DNA of 64,000 bases, from assembly GCF_014646015.1 (NCBI RefSeq), contig NZ_BMMQ01000011.1, positions 16,899 to 80,898 of the forward strand. The letters are read 5' to 3'. Positions 20,144 to 29,215 of the stretch are shown here, piece by piece (within the stretch, counting starts at the first letter, position 1; every line of letters starts with the position of its first letter). The DNA is from Microbacterium nanhaiense (GTDB lineage Bacteria; Actinomycetota; Actinomycetes; Actinomycetales; Microbacteriaceae). The notes beneath the pieces were generated by a model, which searched no databases, had not been told where the DNA came from, and saw only the letters and a list, made by a program, of their open reading frames with translations. The translations under genes and the position numbers were made by a program.

Positions 20144-21214
20144 TCAGCGGCGCCGGATGAGCTTGCGGAGGCGGCGCATGCCCGACTGCTCGGGCGGGAG
20201 GTCGTGCGTGAGCATCGCGTCGATATCGCCCACGGCCGCGGTCCGCGCGTCTTGGATCCGCCGCCGCTCGCGGCGGCCGTGCGTGAGCGCGATCCGGATC
20301 CCGCGCACGAGACCCGACCAGGCGGGCTTCGCGGATCCGGTCACCGTCGCCTTCGCGAGCATCATCGCCAGGAGCAGCACGAAGCGCGGCACGATGATGT
20401 GGCGCAGCCCCTTCGGCGCGTTCTTCGTGATGAGCACGGGCAGGTTCTGGAACGTCTGCCGCACGGTAAAGCCCGGGATCCGGCCGCTCGTCGCACCGAT
20501 CTTGTGGTGCACGATCGCGGAGGGCTCGAACACGATCGCGTGGCCCCGGAGGCGCGCACGGAAGCCCACATCGATGTCTTCGAAGTAGGCGAAGAAGGTC
20601 TCGTCGAAGAGCCCGATGTCGCGGAACAGACTCGTGCGGTAGAGCGAGGCGCCGCCCGAGGCGGAGAACACGGGCTCCGATTCCGGGGCCTCGTGCGCGG
20701 GCAGACCGCGGTAGCGAGGAAACGGCATGCCCCACGTCGACACGGCGTCACCGGCGGTGTCGATCACCCCGGAGGGCTGCAGCATGAGGCTGGCCGCGAC
20801 CGATGCTCCCGTGCGTTCGAGCGCCGCGTCGAGGTTCTCGAGCCACTCCGGCTCGGGCGCCGCATCGTTGTTGAGCAGCGCGACGGTCTCGTAGTCGCCG
20901 GCGAAGGCCCACCGGATCCCGACGTTCACGCCGCCCGCGAAGCCGAGGTTCTCGGCTTCGGTGTGCAGGACGAAGGTCGCGAGATTCTGACTTTTCGTCG
21001 AGGATCCGTCGGAAACGCGAGAATCTTCAGAACCTCGCGACATGTTCAGAATCTCGACGCGCTCGCGCAGGCGGGCGGCGTCGTCGCCGGCGGATCCGTT
21101 GTCGATCACCAGCACGTCGAAGCGCGGGTGGGTCTGTCGCTCGAGCGCGTCGAGGCACTCGAGGGTGTCGGCGAGGCCGTTCCAGTTCAGAACGACGACG
21201 AGCGTGCGCATCAT
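20144..21214 (-). CDS. Family 2 glycosyltransferase (rhamnosyltransferase-like)
   Basis: This 356-residue enzyme begins MMRTLVVVLNWNGLADTLEC, with the nucleotide-binding VLNWNG and VIDNGS words. It continues with NLGFAGGVNVGIRWA, LLNNDAAPEPEWLE (a D-x-D-like acidic motif) and DETFFAYFEDIDVGFRARLRG, which contains the catalytic ED. These are hallmarks of GT2 rhamnosyltransferase-type (WbbL-like) enzymes. It overlaps the flippase stop/start by 4 nt (21211-21214), so the flippase and this gene are coupled. ATG at 21214 is preceded by GGAAGGGAG. A C-terminal Arg-rich tail (MRRLRKLIRRR) ends near the family A repeats. It likely adds a sugar to the lipid-linked repeat unit. Confidence 0.85.
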   Translation of the reverse strand: MMRTLVVVLNWNGLADTLECLDALERQTHPRFDVLVIDNGSAGDDAARLRERVEILNMSRGSEDSRVSDGSSTKSQNLATFVLHTEAENLGFAGGVNVGIRWAFAGDYETVALLNNDAAPEPEWLENLDAALERTGASVAASLMLQPSGVIDTAGDAVSTWGMPFPRYRGLPAHEAPESEPVFSASGGASLYRTSLFRDIGLFDETFFAYFEDIDVGFRARLRGHAIVFEPSAIVHHKIGATSGRIPGFTVRQTFQNLPVLITKNAPKGLRHIIVPRFVLLLAMMLAKATVTGSAKPAWSGLVRGIRIALTHGRRERRRIQDARTAAVGDIDAMLTHDLPPEQSGMRRLRKLIRRR

Positions 21215-22419
21215 GGGCGAGCTCCCTTCCGGCGGGTCACGACGATCATGGCAAGTTGCGCAATGAGCACGCTGGTTTCGGCGGCGGCGAGCCCTGCGGA
21301 TCCGCCGACCGCGCCGAAGGCCGCGGCGAGCGCGAGCGAGGTGGGCACGCCCACGACGGCACCGATCACGACGCTCGCGAAGACGAGCTTCGGGCGGCCC
21401 CAGGCGATGAGCACGTGGCGGCCCGTGGCGGTCGACATCGACAAGCTGAACGTCGCGATACCGAAGAAGACGGCGGTGAGCCGGTCGATCCCGACCTGGA
21501 ACAGCACCTGCGTGAGCCACGGTCCGAGCGCGGCGAAGGCGGCGAATCCCGCGAGGCCCAGCGCGCCGTGCAGCAGGAGCGCCCGGCGCGCGCGGTGGCC
21601 GAAGTGGGCGCGGTCGTCCTCGACGACCCAGCCCTGCAGCGCGTTGCCCTGCGCCCCGATGACGGTCTGCCCCATGCGCCACAGCTTGTCTGCCGAGATG
21701 TAGAGGCCGGCCTGCGCGGTCGAGGCGCCGAGGGTCACGATCGAGACCGCGAGCGCCGTGTAGGCGCCGCTGACGGCCTCGGTCCCGGCGGCCGCGAGCT
21801 GCGCGCGGGCGAATCGGATCGACTCGCCCCATCCCGTGAGCAGCTGGCGCAGCGGCACGACGCGGCGGGCATAGCCGAGCACGCCGCCGACGATCGCAAC
21901 GATAAGGAGCGTCGGGTAGGCCCACACGAGGGCGGATCCGCCGAGCACGACCGCGACACCGCCGAGGCCCGTCGCGATCGCGCGGGGCAGCAGCTCGAAT
22001 CCGACGAGGGGAATCGGCGTGCCGAGGCCGATGAGGTACCAGCTCGAGGTGAGCCCGCCGAGCGTGATCGCGATGGCCATGAGTGCGGCGTCGAGGCCGG
22101 ATCCTTCGGGCGCGAGCAGCCACGCCGCGACCGCGCCGACGACGAGCGCGGGGAGGAGGAAGAGGATCCGCGCCCGCGTGCCGCGGGCGAAGAGGGCGGG
22201 CCGCTCGTCGGCGGGAGCGAGGGCGACGAGCGTCGGCCCCTGCACGTTCAGGCCGAGGGCGACGACGAGGGCGAGGAATCCGCCCACCGACTGCCCGACG
22301 CCGATCGCCACCCATGCGTCAACGCCCGCGGCGCGCGCCAGGAATGGCAGAACGAGGAAGGGAATGAGCGCACTAAACGCGGGAATTGCCGAGAAGCTCA
22401 ACAGTCGACGAGCCAGCAC
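21211..22419 (-). CDS. Polysaccharide flippase (Wzx/MATE-like)
   Basis: This ~402-residue membrane protein has about twelve helices, beginning LLSFSAIPAFSALIPFLVLP. Repeated A/G/L-rich helices and few polar loops fit the polysaccharide-transporter members of the MOP superfamily, which flip undecaprenyl-linked repeat units outward. Three in-frame GTG codons could start it (22434, 22425, 22419). The last has a G-run at a suitable distance (22432-22427) and is chosen here. A family A repeat unit abuts this start region (22434-22498), so the repeat lies in the 5' leader of the flippase-glycosyltransferase operon. The catalytic details of flipping leave no diagnostic motif, so the assignment rests on topology and context. 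Confidence 0.7.
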   Translation of the reverse strand: MLARRLLSFSAIPAFSALIPFLVLPFLARAAGVDAWVAIGVGQSVGGFLALVVALGLNVQGPTLVALAPADERPALFARGTRARILFLLPALVVGAVAAWLLAPEGSGLDAALMAIAITLGGLTSSWYLIGLGTPIPLVGFELLPRAIATGLGGVAVVLGGSALVWAYPTLLIVAIVGGVLGYARRVVPLRQLLTGWGESIRFARAQLAAAGTEAVSGAYTALAVSIVTLGASTAQAGLYISADKLWRMGQTVIGAQGNALQGWVVEDDRAHFGHRARRALLLHGALGLAGFAAFAALGPWLTQVLFQVGIDRLTAVFFGIATFSLSMSTATGRHVLIAWGRPKLVFASVVIGAVVGVPTSLALAAAFGAVGGSAGLAAAETSVLIAQLAMIVVTRRKGARP

Positions 22420-22433
22420 CCTCACACCCCCCA

Positions 22434-22595
22434 CCGTTCATATGACACTTCTTGGTACTTGGCAGGGCCGCGACGGTGCGTAAGTGTCATCTCAACGGCG
22501 CGGCGGCGGGCACGTCCCACACCACCCACCCGTTCAAATGACACCTTTCCGCAGTCACCCCGCGCACAACCCCACACAAGTGTCATTTCAACGGG
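22434..22595. repeat. Family A palindromic repeats, two units
   Basis: Units at 22434-22498 and 22530-22595 have the same ends as the 19648-20094 array (CCGTTCATATGACACTT and GTGTCATTTCAACGG) and the same ~96 nt spacing. The second unit contains the TGA stop (22588-22590 on the minus strand) of the upstream glycosyltransferase gene. The first unit abuts the flippase start region. Their inner sequences differ from the array (no GGGGTC/GACCCC pair), so only the outer arms are conserved. Confidence 0.85.
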
Positions 22596-23544
22596 TGTGC
22601 CAGTAGTCGGAGGTGCGCATGCGGATCGCCTGGCGGAAGCCGATCGTGGCGTCGATGCCGTCGCGCGGGATCTGCGGGCGTTCCACCCCGCGCGCGGCCT
22701 TCCAGCCCTGGATCCGGCCGACGAGCGCCGACGGATCCCGCTGCAGCACGAGCCGCCGCAGGCACACGAGCGCCTCGATCGCGAGCGCCGGGATCGCGCG
22801 GCGGGTGCGCAGCACGCCCCACGCGCGCAACAGGTAGCCGCGGCCGAAGCCCGCGAGGCGGATCTGCCGGGGCGTGCCTTCGCCCGCCGAGGCACCGCCG
22901 ATGTGCACGCCGCCCGGGCGATCGAGAGCGACAGTGCCGTATCCGCCCGCGCGCAGGCGCAGGGCCAGGTCGAGCTCCTCGCCGTACATAAAGATGCCCT
23001 CGTCGAGCACACCGACCTCGTCGAGCGCGCGCCGGCGGTACGCGGCGACGGCGCCGTAGGGGCCGAGCACGGGCGGATCCGCGGGGCTCTGCCGCTCGAG
23101 CGGCGCCCCGTGATAGCGCACGAAGCCCGCGCACGTCGCGTCGGCGGTGATCCCCTGCGAGTCGATGGATCCGTCCGTACCCATGAGCAGCGGGCACACG
23201 CTCGCGACGGTCGGCCCCGCCGCGTCCAGCGCGTCGGCGATCGAGGCCATGAGATCCGGTTCGGCGACGACGTCGCTGTTGACGAGCACGACGATCTCGC
23301 CGGTGCCCGCGGCGATGCCCCGGTTGCAGGTCGCGGCGAAGCCCCGATTCGTGGGATTGCGGATCAGCGTCACCTCGGGGAAGGCCTCCGCGACGCGGTC
23401 GGCGGTGTCGTCCGGCCCGCAGTCGTCGACCACGATGACATTGACCGAGCGCGTCTGCGCGAGCAGGGCGCGGATGCAGGGTTCGACGTGCTCCCACCCG
23501 CCGTAGACCGGGACAATGGCATCAATCGTGGCGGTCTCAGGCAT
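22588..23544 (-). CDS. Family 2 glycosyltransferase
   Basis: This 318-residue GT2 enzyme has IDAIVPVYGGWEHVEPCIRA at the N-terminus, VIVVDDCGPDDT (nucleotide-binding Asp pair), NRGFAATCNRGIA, VLVNSDVVAEPDLM (D-x-D-like) and later GVLDEGIFMYGEELDLALRL with the catalytic Glu-Glu. It most resembles rhamnosyl/galactofuranosyl-type transferases and probably contributes another sugar to the repeat unit. The stop codon TGA at 22590-22588 comes from the family A repeat, and the protein ends MRTSDYWHTR just inside it. ATG 23544 is preceded by a weak purine-rich site. It is divergent from the glycoside hydrolase gene, with 70 nt between the starts. Confidence 0.85.
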   Translation of the reverse strand: MPETATIDAIVPVYGGWEHVEPCIRALLAQTRSVNVIVVDDCGPDDTADRVAEAFPEVTLIRNPTNRGFAATCNRGIAAGTGEIVVLVNSDVVAEPDLMASIADALDAAGPTVASVCPLLMGTDGSIDSQGITADATCAGFVRYHGAPLERQSPADPPVLGPYGAVAAYRRRALDEVGVLDEGIFMYGEELDLALRLRAGGYGTVALDRPGGVHIGGASAGEGTPRQIRLAGFGRGYLLRAWGVLRTRRAIPALAIEALVCLRRLVLQRDPSALVGRIQGWKAARGVERPQIPRDGIDATIGFRQAIRMRTSDYWHTR

Positions 23545-23614
23545 GGGTTCAGTGTAGTTGTCAGTGCTCCATGTGATGATGAGACCTGTTCACCATCGGA
23601 GGGGAATCGAGACC

Positions 23615-25831
23615 TTGGCATTGACGAAACGCGGTCGCACCGCACTCATCGCCGGATCCTGCGCGGCGGCTCTCGTACTGGTCGGCGGCGGCATTACCTA
23701 CGCCGCCCTCTCGAAGGACGAGCCCGAGCCCGTCGCAACGTCCACCCCCACACCGACCCCGACGCCCACGCCGACCCCCACACCGACGCCGACCCCGACG
23801 CCCACGCCGGAGCCGGCCGAGATCCCGATCTCCACGCCCGTGAAGGCGATGTTCGACGGCTGGCAGGGCGCAGACTCGCACGTGATCGCCGACGTCATGC
23901 CCCAGATCGGCGACGCCGCCGAGGGCCGCATGTCGGCGTTCATCGATGCCCCGAAGGTGGCCGAGCCGACGAACGCCCTCTCGATCGAGGTGCCCGTCGA
24001 ACAGGGCACCGAGTACACCCTCACGGCGCAGGTGCGCCAGGGCACGATCGAGCTCGCGGATGCGGCCGCGGAGCTCGTGATCGGCGACGAGACGATCCCC
24101 TTCGGCGAGATCAACGGCGACTGGTCCGAGATCGAGGGATCCTTCACCGCCGACGCCGATACCGCGACGATCGCCGTTCGGGTCACGGACGCCGTCGCCG
24201 CCCTCGGCGTCGACGAGATCTCCCTGACCCCCGCGGGCGGCGAGAATGTGGTGCCCAACGGATCCTTCGAGCAGGTCACGAGCGACTGGGGCGTGCGCAA
24301 CAACACGCTGCTGCTGCGCGAGACCGGCGCCGCCATGGGCGTCGCGCTCGCGGATGGCGACGCGAGCTGGTCGGTCGCCGCGCGCGACGGATCCGAGGTC
24401 GCCTCGGGCACCGAGACCGTCGAGGGCGGCTTCGCGCGCATCGCGCTCGACGACGTCACGCAGGGCTACTACACCTTCAGCGTCACCGATGCCGACGGCC
24501 GCTCCGTGTCGACCCCCTTCGGCGTGATCGACTACGCCGGCGCGACGATCGCCACCGACGACCGTTTCGGTGTCGCCACCCACGTCGACCAGAACTGGTA
24601 CTTCGACTCCGCCGACGCGATCGCGGGCACGGGCATCGGCCTGGCGCGCAACGACGTGCTGTGGGATCAGAACGAGAAGACGCCGGGCCAGTACTCCTTC
24701 TCCCCGCACTACACCGACGAGTTCGGCAAGTTCTCCTCGCACGGCGTGCAGCTGCTCGGCATCGTGAACTACGGCAACCCGCTCTACGACGGCGGCAACA
24801 CCCCCGCCTCGCCCGCGGCCGTCGAGGCCTTCGGCGCCTACGCCGCGGCGATCGCGCAGAACTTCGACGTCGCCGGTCTCGAGGTCTTCAACGAGTTCAA
24901 CCACGACCGCTTCCAGACCGGATCCTGCGGATCCGCGCCCGTCTGCTACCAGCCGCTCGTGAAGTCGACCGCCGACCACGTCGCCGCCGTCAACCCGGAT
25001 CTGCCGATCGTCGCGGGCTCCACCGCGAACTACGACGGCGACTGGTTCCGCGGACTGTGGCCGACGGGCGCCGCCGACAGCGCCGACGCCATGAGCTTCC
25101 ACCCGTACAACAAGTGGATCTACGACACCCCCGAGAGCCTCGGCAGCGTCATGGACGAGGCCAACGGAGACATGCAGAACCTCGCGGGCAAGAAGCTGCC
25201 GATCTGGATCACGGAGTTCGGCTGGACGACGGGCGCCGAGCTGGGCCAGCAGGTCTCGCGCGATGTGCAGGCCGAGCGCCTGTGGCGCGCGCAGCTGACG
25301 GCCTTCGCGTACGGCGCGGAGAAGTACTTCTGGTACGACCTCATCGACGACAGCACCGACCCGAACAACCACGAGGGCAACTTCGGCATGTACGAGCAGC
25401 GCCGGGACGGCGTGGCCGCCCAGCCGCCGAAGCCCGCGGCGTTCGCGCAGGCGCTCCTCATCAACGCCATCGACGGCCGCGAGACCGCGGGCCGTGCCGA
25501 GGCCGGCGACAAGGTGCGCAGCGCGGTTCTCGGATCCGGTGACGACACCCTGACCGCCGTGTGGTCGTTCGATGGCGAGCGCGAGGCGAGCCTCGAGGCC
25601 GCCGGCCCCGTCACCGTGACGTCGCTCACGGGCGAGGTCTCGACCGTCGAGCCGGAGAACGGCGTGGTGACGCTCACCGTCGGCAGCTCGCCGCTGCTGG
25701 TCGAGAGCTCGGGTGCCGCGGCCGAGGAGCCGGAGACCGAGGCGTCCGCGACGCCCGCGCCCGGCGAGTCCGGCACGCCCACGCCCACGCCCGTCGCGAC
25801 CGAAGCCGCCAAGCCCGAGGACGACAAGTGA
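23615..25831 (+). CDS. Secreted or anchored clan-A glycoside hydrolase (GH39/GH5-like)
   Basis: This ~738-residue protein has a signal/anchor helix near the N-terminus (ALIAGSCAAALVLVGGGITY) and a Thr-Pro repeat linker of ~25 residues (bases 23739-23811). A ~200-residue beta-rich region precedes a TIM-barrel hydrolase domain. The two catalytic glutamates expected for clan A are E427 (LEVFNEFNHDRF) and E534 (IWITEFGWTTG). A second Thr/Pro-rich tail ends the protein. It may trim or degrade the polysaccharide made by the locus. TTG at 23615 is chosen as start because GGAGGGG lies 10 nt upstream; ATG at 23576/23579 is an alternative. Its last bases overlap the next gene by 4 nt. Confidence 0.75.
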   Translation: MALTKRGRTALIAGSCAAALVLVGGGITYAALSKDEPEPVATSTPTPTPTPTPTPTPTPTPTPTPEPAEIPISTPVKAMFDGWQGADSHVIADVMPQIGDAAEGRMSAFIDAPKVAEPTNALSIEVPVEQGTEYTLTAQVRQGTIELADAAAELVIGDETIPFGEINGDWSEIEGSFTADADTATIAVRVTDAVAALGVDEISLTPAGGENVVPNGSFEQVTSDWGVRNNTLLLRETGAAMGVALADGDASWSVAARDGSEVASGTETVEGGFARIALDDVTQGYYTFSVTDADGRSVSTPFGVIDYAGATIATDDRFGVATHVDQNWYFDSADAIAGTGIGLARNDVLWDQNEKTPGQYSFSPHYTDEFGKFSSHGVQLLGIVNYGNPLYDGGNTPASPAAVEAFGAYAAAIAQNFDVAGLEVFNEFNHDRFQTGSCGSAPVCYQPLVKSTADHVAAVNPDLPIVAGSTANYDGDWFRGLWPTGAADSADAMSFHPYNKWIYDTPESLGSVMDEANGDMQNLAGKKLPIWITEFGWTTGAELGQQVSRDVQAERLWRAQLTAFAYGAEKYFWYDLIDDSTDPNNHEGNFGMYEQRRDGVAAQPPKPAAFAQALLINAIDGRETAGRAEAGDKVRSAVLGSGDDTLTAVWSFDGEREASLEAAGPVTVTSLTGEVSTVEPENGVVTLTVGSSPLLVESSGAAAEEPETEASATPAPGESGTPTPTPVATEAAKPEDDK

Positions 25832-28293
25832 CGAACGAGCACGACCCGCTCGCGGGCCTTTCCCGCCGCGAGCTGCGCGAATTGCGCGCCCGCCTCGACC
25901 AGGCCGAACGCGCCGCTGACGCGGCCGAGGCCGCCGCCCCCGGCGGATTCTATGACGGTGCACCGATCGAGCCGGGCACCGAGGAGGCGCGCGGTTCGGG
26001 CGCGTGGTCCGGTGGCGCCGCTGGTGCCCGATCCGACGCTTCTGCGGCGGGCGCCACCGCTGCGTGGACCGCCGGCGGCGCCGCTGGTGCCGGATCGAGC
26101 GAGTCCGCGGCGGGCGCCGCATCGGCGCGCCCGCAGGTCGCGGCGCACCCGGGTGCGTCCGCGCGCGAGCCGGCGACGCGTCGCGCGAACACGTGGGACC
26201 TGCCGACCGAGGCGTTGACGGTTCAGCACCACGACGACGCGCCGGCGTCGACCGTGCGTCCCGCGGGCGCCCCCGGCGCGTACGGGTCGAACACCCCCGC
26301 GGACGCCACCCGGGTCATGCCGACCTATCCCGACTCCGCCGCGACGGTCGCGATGCCCGTGGCGTCGCCCGACCACACGCGCACCGAGGCGATGCCGTTC
26401 GTCGACCTACCCGCATCGCAGGCCGCCCCGCAGGATCCGTTCCCGGCCGCGCAGCCGGCCCCGCAGGATCCATACGCGAGCGCCCCGACGCCGCCGCTCG
26501 GCACCGCCGCGCCCGCCGGCGCACCCGCGACGGCCGCGGGCGGCGCGGGAGACGGATCCGGAAACCCGCCGGGAGGCGACGACATGGCTGAGAAGCCCCG
26601 CAAGAGCCGCCGTGCGCGCAACATCACCCTGATCGTGCTGCTCGTTCTGATCGTGTGCGTGGGCTGGCTCGGCGTGCGCGCGCTCATGGTGAAGAACGAC
26701 CTGCAGGCCGCGCAGCGCGTCGTCTCGCACGTGCAGCAGGAGCCGGACAGTTTCGACGCGGCCCTGCCGGTGCTCGGCGACTACGCCGGATCCGCCGCGA
26801 GCGTGCGGTGGGATCCGATCTGGCGCGCGGCGGAGTTCGTGCCCTGGGCGGGCGCGAACCTCAAGGGCGTGCGCCTGGCCGCGGAGTCGCTCGATGTCGC
26901 CGCGAACGACCTCGCGGTTCCCGCGCTCGAGGCGATGCGCACCGAGAGCGAGACGCCGATCCTGCAGCGCGTGCTGCCGATCCTCGACGAGGTGCAGCCG
27001 CGGATCACGTCGCTCGCCGACAAGATCCACGACGTCGCCGGATCCAGCTCTCTCATCGGCCCCGTGCGCTCCGGCGTCGACATGGTCGACAAGGTCATGC
27101 AGCAGGCCGGGCCCGCCATCGGCGTCGCCCCGGGCCTGCTCGGCGCCGACGGTGAGAAGAACTACCTGCTCGTCTTCATGAACAACGCCGAGTCGGTGGG
27201 TCTCGCCGGATCTGCCGCGTCGCAGACGCTCATCAACGTGAACGAGGGCGCCATCGAGATCGCGGCGCAGGCCGGATCCGGCGACTTCAACGAATTGGGC
27301 GGCGCGGTCGACGTCGAGGTGCCGCAGAGCGCGCTCGACCTGTATACGAGCTACCTCGTCGACCACGTCAACACGACGCCCAGCCGCCCCGACTTCCCGA
27401 CGATGGCCGCCCTCGACCGCGCCTTCTGGAACCGCGACATCGGCGACCAGCAGATCGACGGCGTCGTGGGCATCGATCCGATCGCGCTCAGCTACATCCT
27501 CGACGCGACGGGCCCGATCACGATCGAGGAGACGGGCGACACCCTCACGAGCGCGAACGCCGTGCAGCTGCTGCTGAGCGACGTGTACTCGCGGTGGAGC
27601 GACTACGAGTCGCAGGACATGGCCGACGCCTTCTTCGCGGGCGTCGCCACGAAGGTCTTCGACAAGATCGCCACGGGTGACTTCGACATGCTGACGATGG
27701 TGTCGTCGCTGGGGCGCGGCATCGACCAGGGTTCGCTCCTCTTCCACAGCTTCGACGAGGAGACGCAGAACTACATCGCCGAGGAACGCGTGTCGGGGAT
27801 CCTGCCTGAGACGAACGAGGAGGAAAGCGTCGTCGGCGTGTACTTCCGCGACGAGTCGACGTCGAAGATCTCGTACTACATGAAGTCGAACATCGATGTC
27901 ATGCAGACGTGCACCGACGGCGGCGCCACCTTCGACGTGTCGACCACGCTGCACCTCGACCTCCCGACCTTCGACGGCCTGCCGGACTATGTGCGGCCGC
28001 AGAACCAGGCGTTCCCCGGCCTGTCCCGCACCGCGGTGTACGTCTACGGGCCCGCCGGCACGAGCCTCGACAGCGTCGAGATCGAGGGACGCCAGGTCGA
28101 GATCAAGAACCAGGAGATCGACGACCTCGGCCGCCCCGTCGCCTTCGTCTGGGCCTACCTCGGCCCCACCGAGATGGCGACCGTCAACGCCACCTTCTCG
28201 GGCGACGGCGACTTCGGCCCCGCCGCCGTGTGGTCGACCCCGATGGTCAACGCCAGCACCGGCACCGTCACCCCCTGCGGCGCGAAGGAGTAA
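25828..28293 (+). CDS. DUF4012-family membrane-anchored protein
   Basis: This 821-residue protein starts at GTG 25828, overlapping the hydrolase stop (GTGA). Residues 1-~250 are low-complexity Ala/Pro/Gly with an early charged coiled-coil-like helix (SRRELRELRARLDQAERAAD). A membrane helix follows at ~265-285 (ITLIVLLVLIVCVGWLGVRA). The extracellular part has the DUF4012 core: KNYLLVFMNNAESVGLAGSA, SALDLYTSYLVDH and DGVVGIDPIALSYILDATGP. DUF4012 proteins are found in actinobacterial exopolysaccharide clusters but their biochemistry is not established. The coupling to the hydrolase suggests a joint role outside the membrane. An intrinsic terminator follows at 28307-28347. Confidence 0.8.
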   Translation: MTNEHDPLAGLSRRELRELRARLDQAERAADAAEAAAPGGFYDGAPIEPGTEEARGSGAWSGGAAGARSDASAAGATAAWTAGGAAGAGSSESAAGAASARPQVAAHPGASAREPATRRANTWDLPTEALTVQHHDDAPASTVRPAGAPGAYGSNTPADATRVMPTYPDSAATVAMPVASPDHTRTEAMPFVDLPASQAAPQDPFPAAQPAPQDPYASAPTPPLGTAAPAGAPATAAGGAGDGSGNPPGGDDMAEKPRKSRRARNITLIVLLVLIVCVGWLGVRALMVKNDLQAAQRVVSHVQQEPDSFDAALPVLGDYAGSAASVRWDPIWRAAEFVPWAGANLKGVRLAAESLDVAANDLAVPALEAMRTESETPILQRVLPILDEVQPRITSLADKIHDVAGSSSLIGPVRSGVDMVDKVMQQAGPAIGVAPGLLGADGEKNYLLVFMNNAESVGLAGSAASQTLINVNEGAIEIAAQAGSGDFNELGGAVDVEVPQSALDLYTSYLVDHVNTTPSRPDFPTMAALDRAFWNRDIGDQQIDGVVGIDPIALSYILDATGPITIEETGDTLTSANAVQLLLSDVYSRWSDYESQDMADAFFAGVATKVFDKIATGDFDMLTMVSSLGRGIDQGSLLFHSFDEETQNYIAEERVSGILPETNEEESVVGVYFRDESTSKISYYMKSNIDVMQTCTDGGATFDVSTTLHLDLPTFDGLPDYVRPQNQAFPGLSRTAVYVYGPAGTSLDSVEIEGRQVEIKNQEIDDLGRPVAFVWAYLGPTEMATVNATFSGDGDFGPAAVWSTPMVNASTGTVTPCGAKE

Positions 28294-28306
28294 CAGAGCT
28301 CCCGCG

Positions 28307-28347
28307 AACGGCGGGGCGGATCCTGGACAAGGATCCGCCCCGCCGTT
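28307..28347 (+). terminator. Hairpin after the DUF4012 gene
   Basis: Arms of 17 bp (AACGGCGGGGCGGATCC and its exact complement) surround a 7-nt loop, 14 nt after the stop codon. A short TT precedes non-U sequence, so it is a strong stem with a weak U tract. Confidence 0.7.
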
Positions 28348-28482
28348 TCGTGTTGGGGCAGGCGCGGGGTCCCGCGGGCTGCCCCGGCGGATCCCCGTGC
28401 CAGCCCCGCGGATACGGATCCGGCTCCCTGGCGGACCCCCGAGGCCGGATCCGGCTCCCGGACGCATCTCCGGCGCCGTGAG

Positions 28483-29046
28483 TCCGCCATCTCCCGACAA
28501 CTCCTCAAGTCTCCGACGAATCATCCGTCGACGCCGTATGACTTGTCGGAGACTTGAGGAGTTGTGGGATTTTGGCGGAATTGGGTGCCCCGGACGGCGC
28601 GTCCAGGCGCTCACGCGGGGTCCGCGGGCCGCCCCGGCGGATCCCCCGTGCAAGCCGCGCAGGTCCGGATCCGGCTACCTGGCGGATCCCCACAGGTCCG
28701 GATCCGCCTCCCGGACGGACCCCCGGCACCACGAGTCCGCCATTTCCCGACAACTCCTCAAGTCTCCGACGAATCATCCGTCGACGCCGTACGACTTGTC
28801 GGAGATTTGAGGAGTTGTGGGATTTTGGCAGAATTGGTTGCCTGGACGGCGCGTCCAGGCGCTCACGCGAGGCCCGCCGCCCTGGTGAATCCAGAGTGCA
28901 AGCCCCACGGATCCGGATCCGCCTCCCCGGCGGATCCCCGGCACCACAAGTCCGCCATTTCCCGACAACTCCTCAAGTCTCCGACGAATCATCCGTCGAC
29001 GTCGTACGAGTTGTCGGAGACTTGAGGAGTTGGGGGATTTTGGCGG
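28483..29046. repeat. Family C palindromic repeat array (three units) with repeated linkers
   Basis: Units at 28483-28577, 28737-28831 and 28951-29046 each begin CCGCCAT(T/C)TCCCGACAAC and run through CTCAAGTCTCCGAC. A central CATCCGTCGACGCCGT loop leads into TTGTCGGAGACTTGAGGAG and an end near GATTTTGGCGG. The arms are ~38-40 nt, imperfect only at the ends, so each unit folds into one long stem. Linkers of 159 and 119 nt also repeat one another, sharing GACGGCGCGTCCAGGCGCTC and several GGATCCGG words. A partial copy follows to ~29070. The array fills most of the 922-nt gap between two convergent genes; the rest is Ala-biased GC-rich sequence without a convincing gene. Confidence 0.9.
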
Positions 29047-29215
29047 AGTTGTCGGAGACGTGCGGAGTTGGGGGCGACCCACGAGGCGAAGGCCGCGCAC
29101 GAGGCGAGGGCCACGCGCAGCGCAAAGCCCACCCAGGCCGCCAAGCCCACGCACGGAACCAAAGCCCACGCACGGCGCGACAATGCGCCCCAAGAGCCCC
29201 CGAGCGCCCCGCCCG

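Noticed and set aside
23739..23811. Phase-variable microsatellite in the Thr-Pro linker
   Set aside because: The codons alternate irregularly (ACC/ACG/ACA, CCC/CCG) with a 6-nt period, so slippage would keep the frame and not switch the gene.
21256..25542. A 1,428-residue plus-strand open frame
   Set aside because: It runs antisense to the flippase and glycosyltransferase genes and out of frame in the hydrolase; Arg-rich low-complexity sequence without domains.
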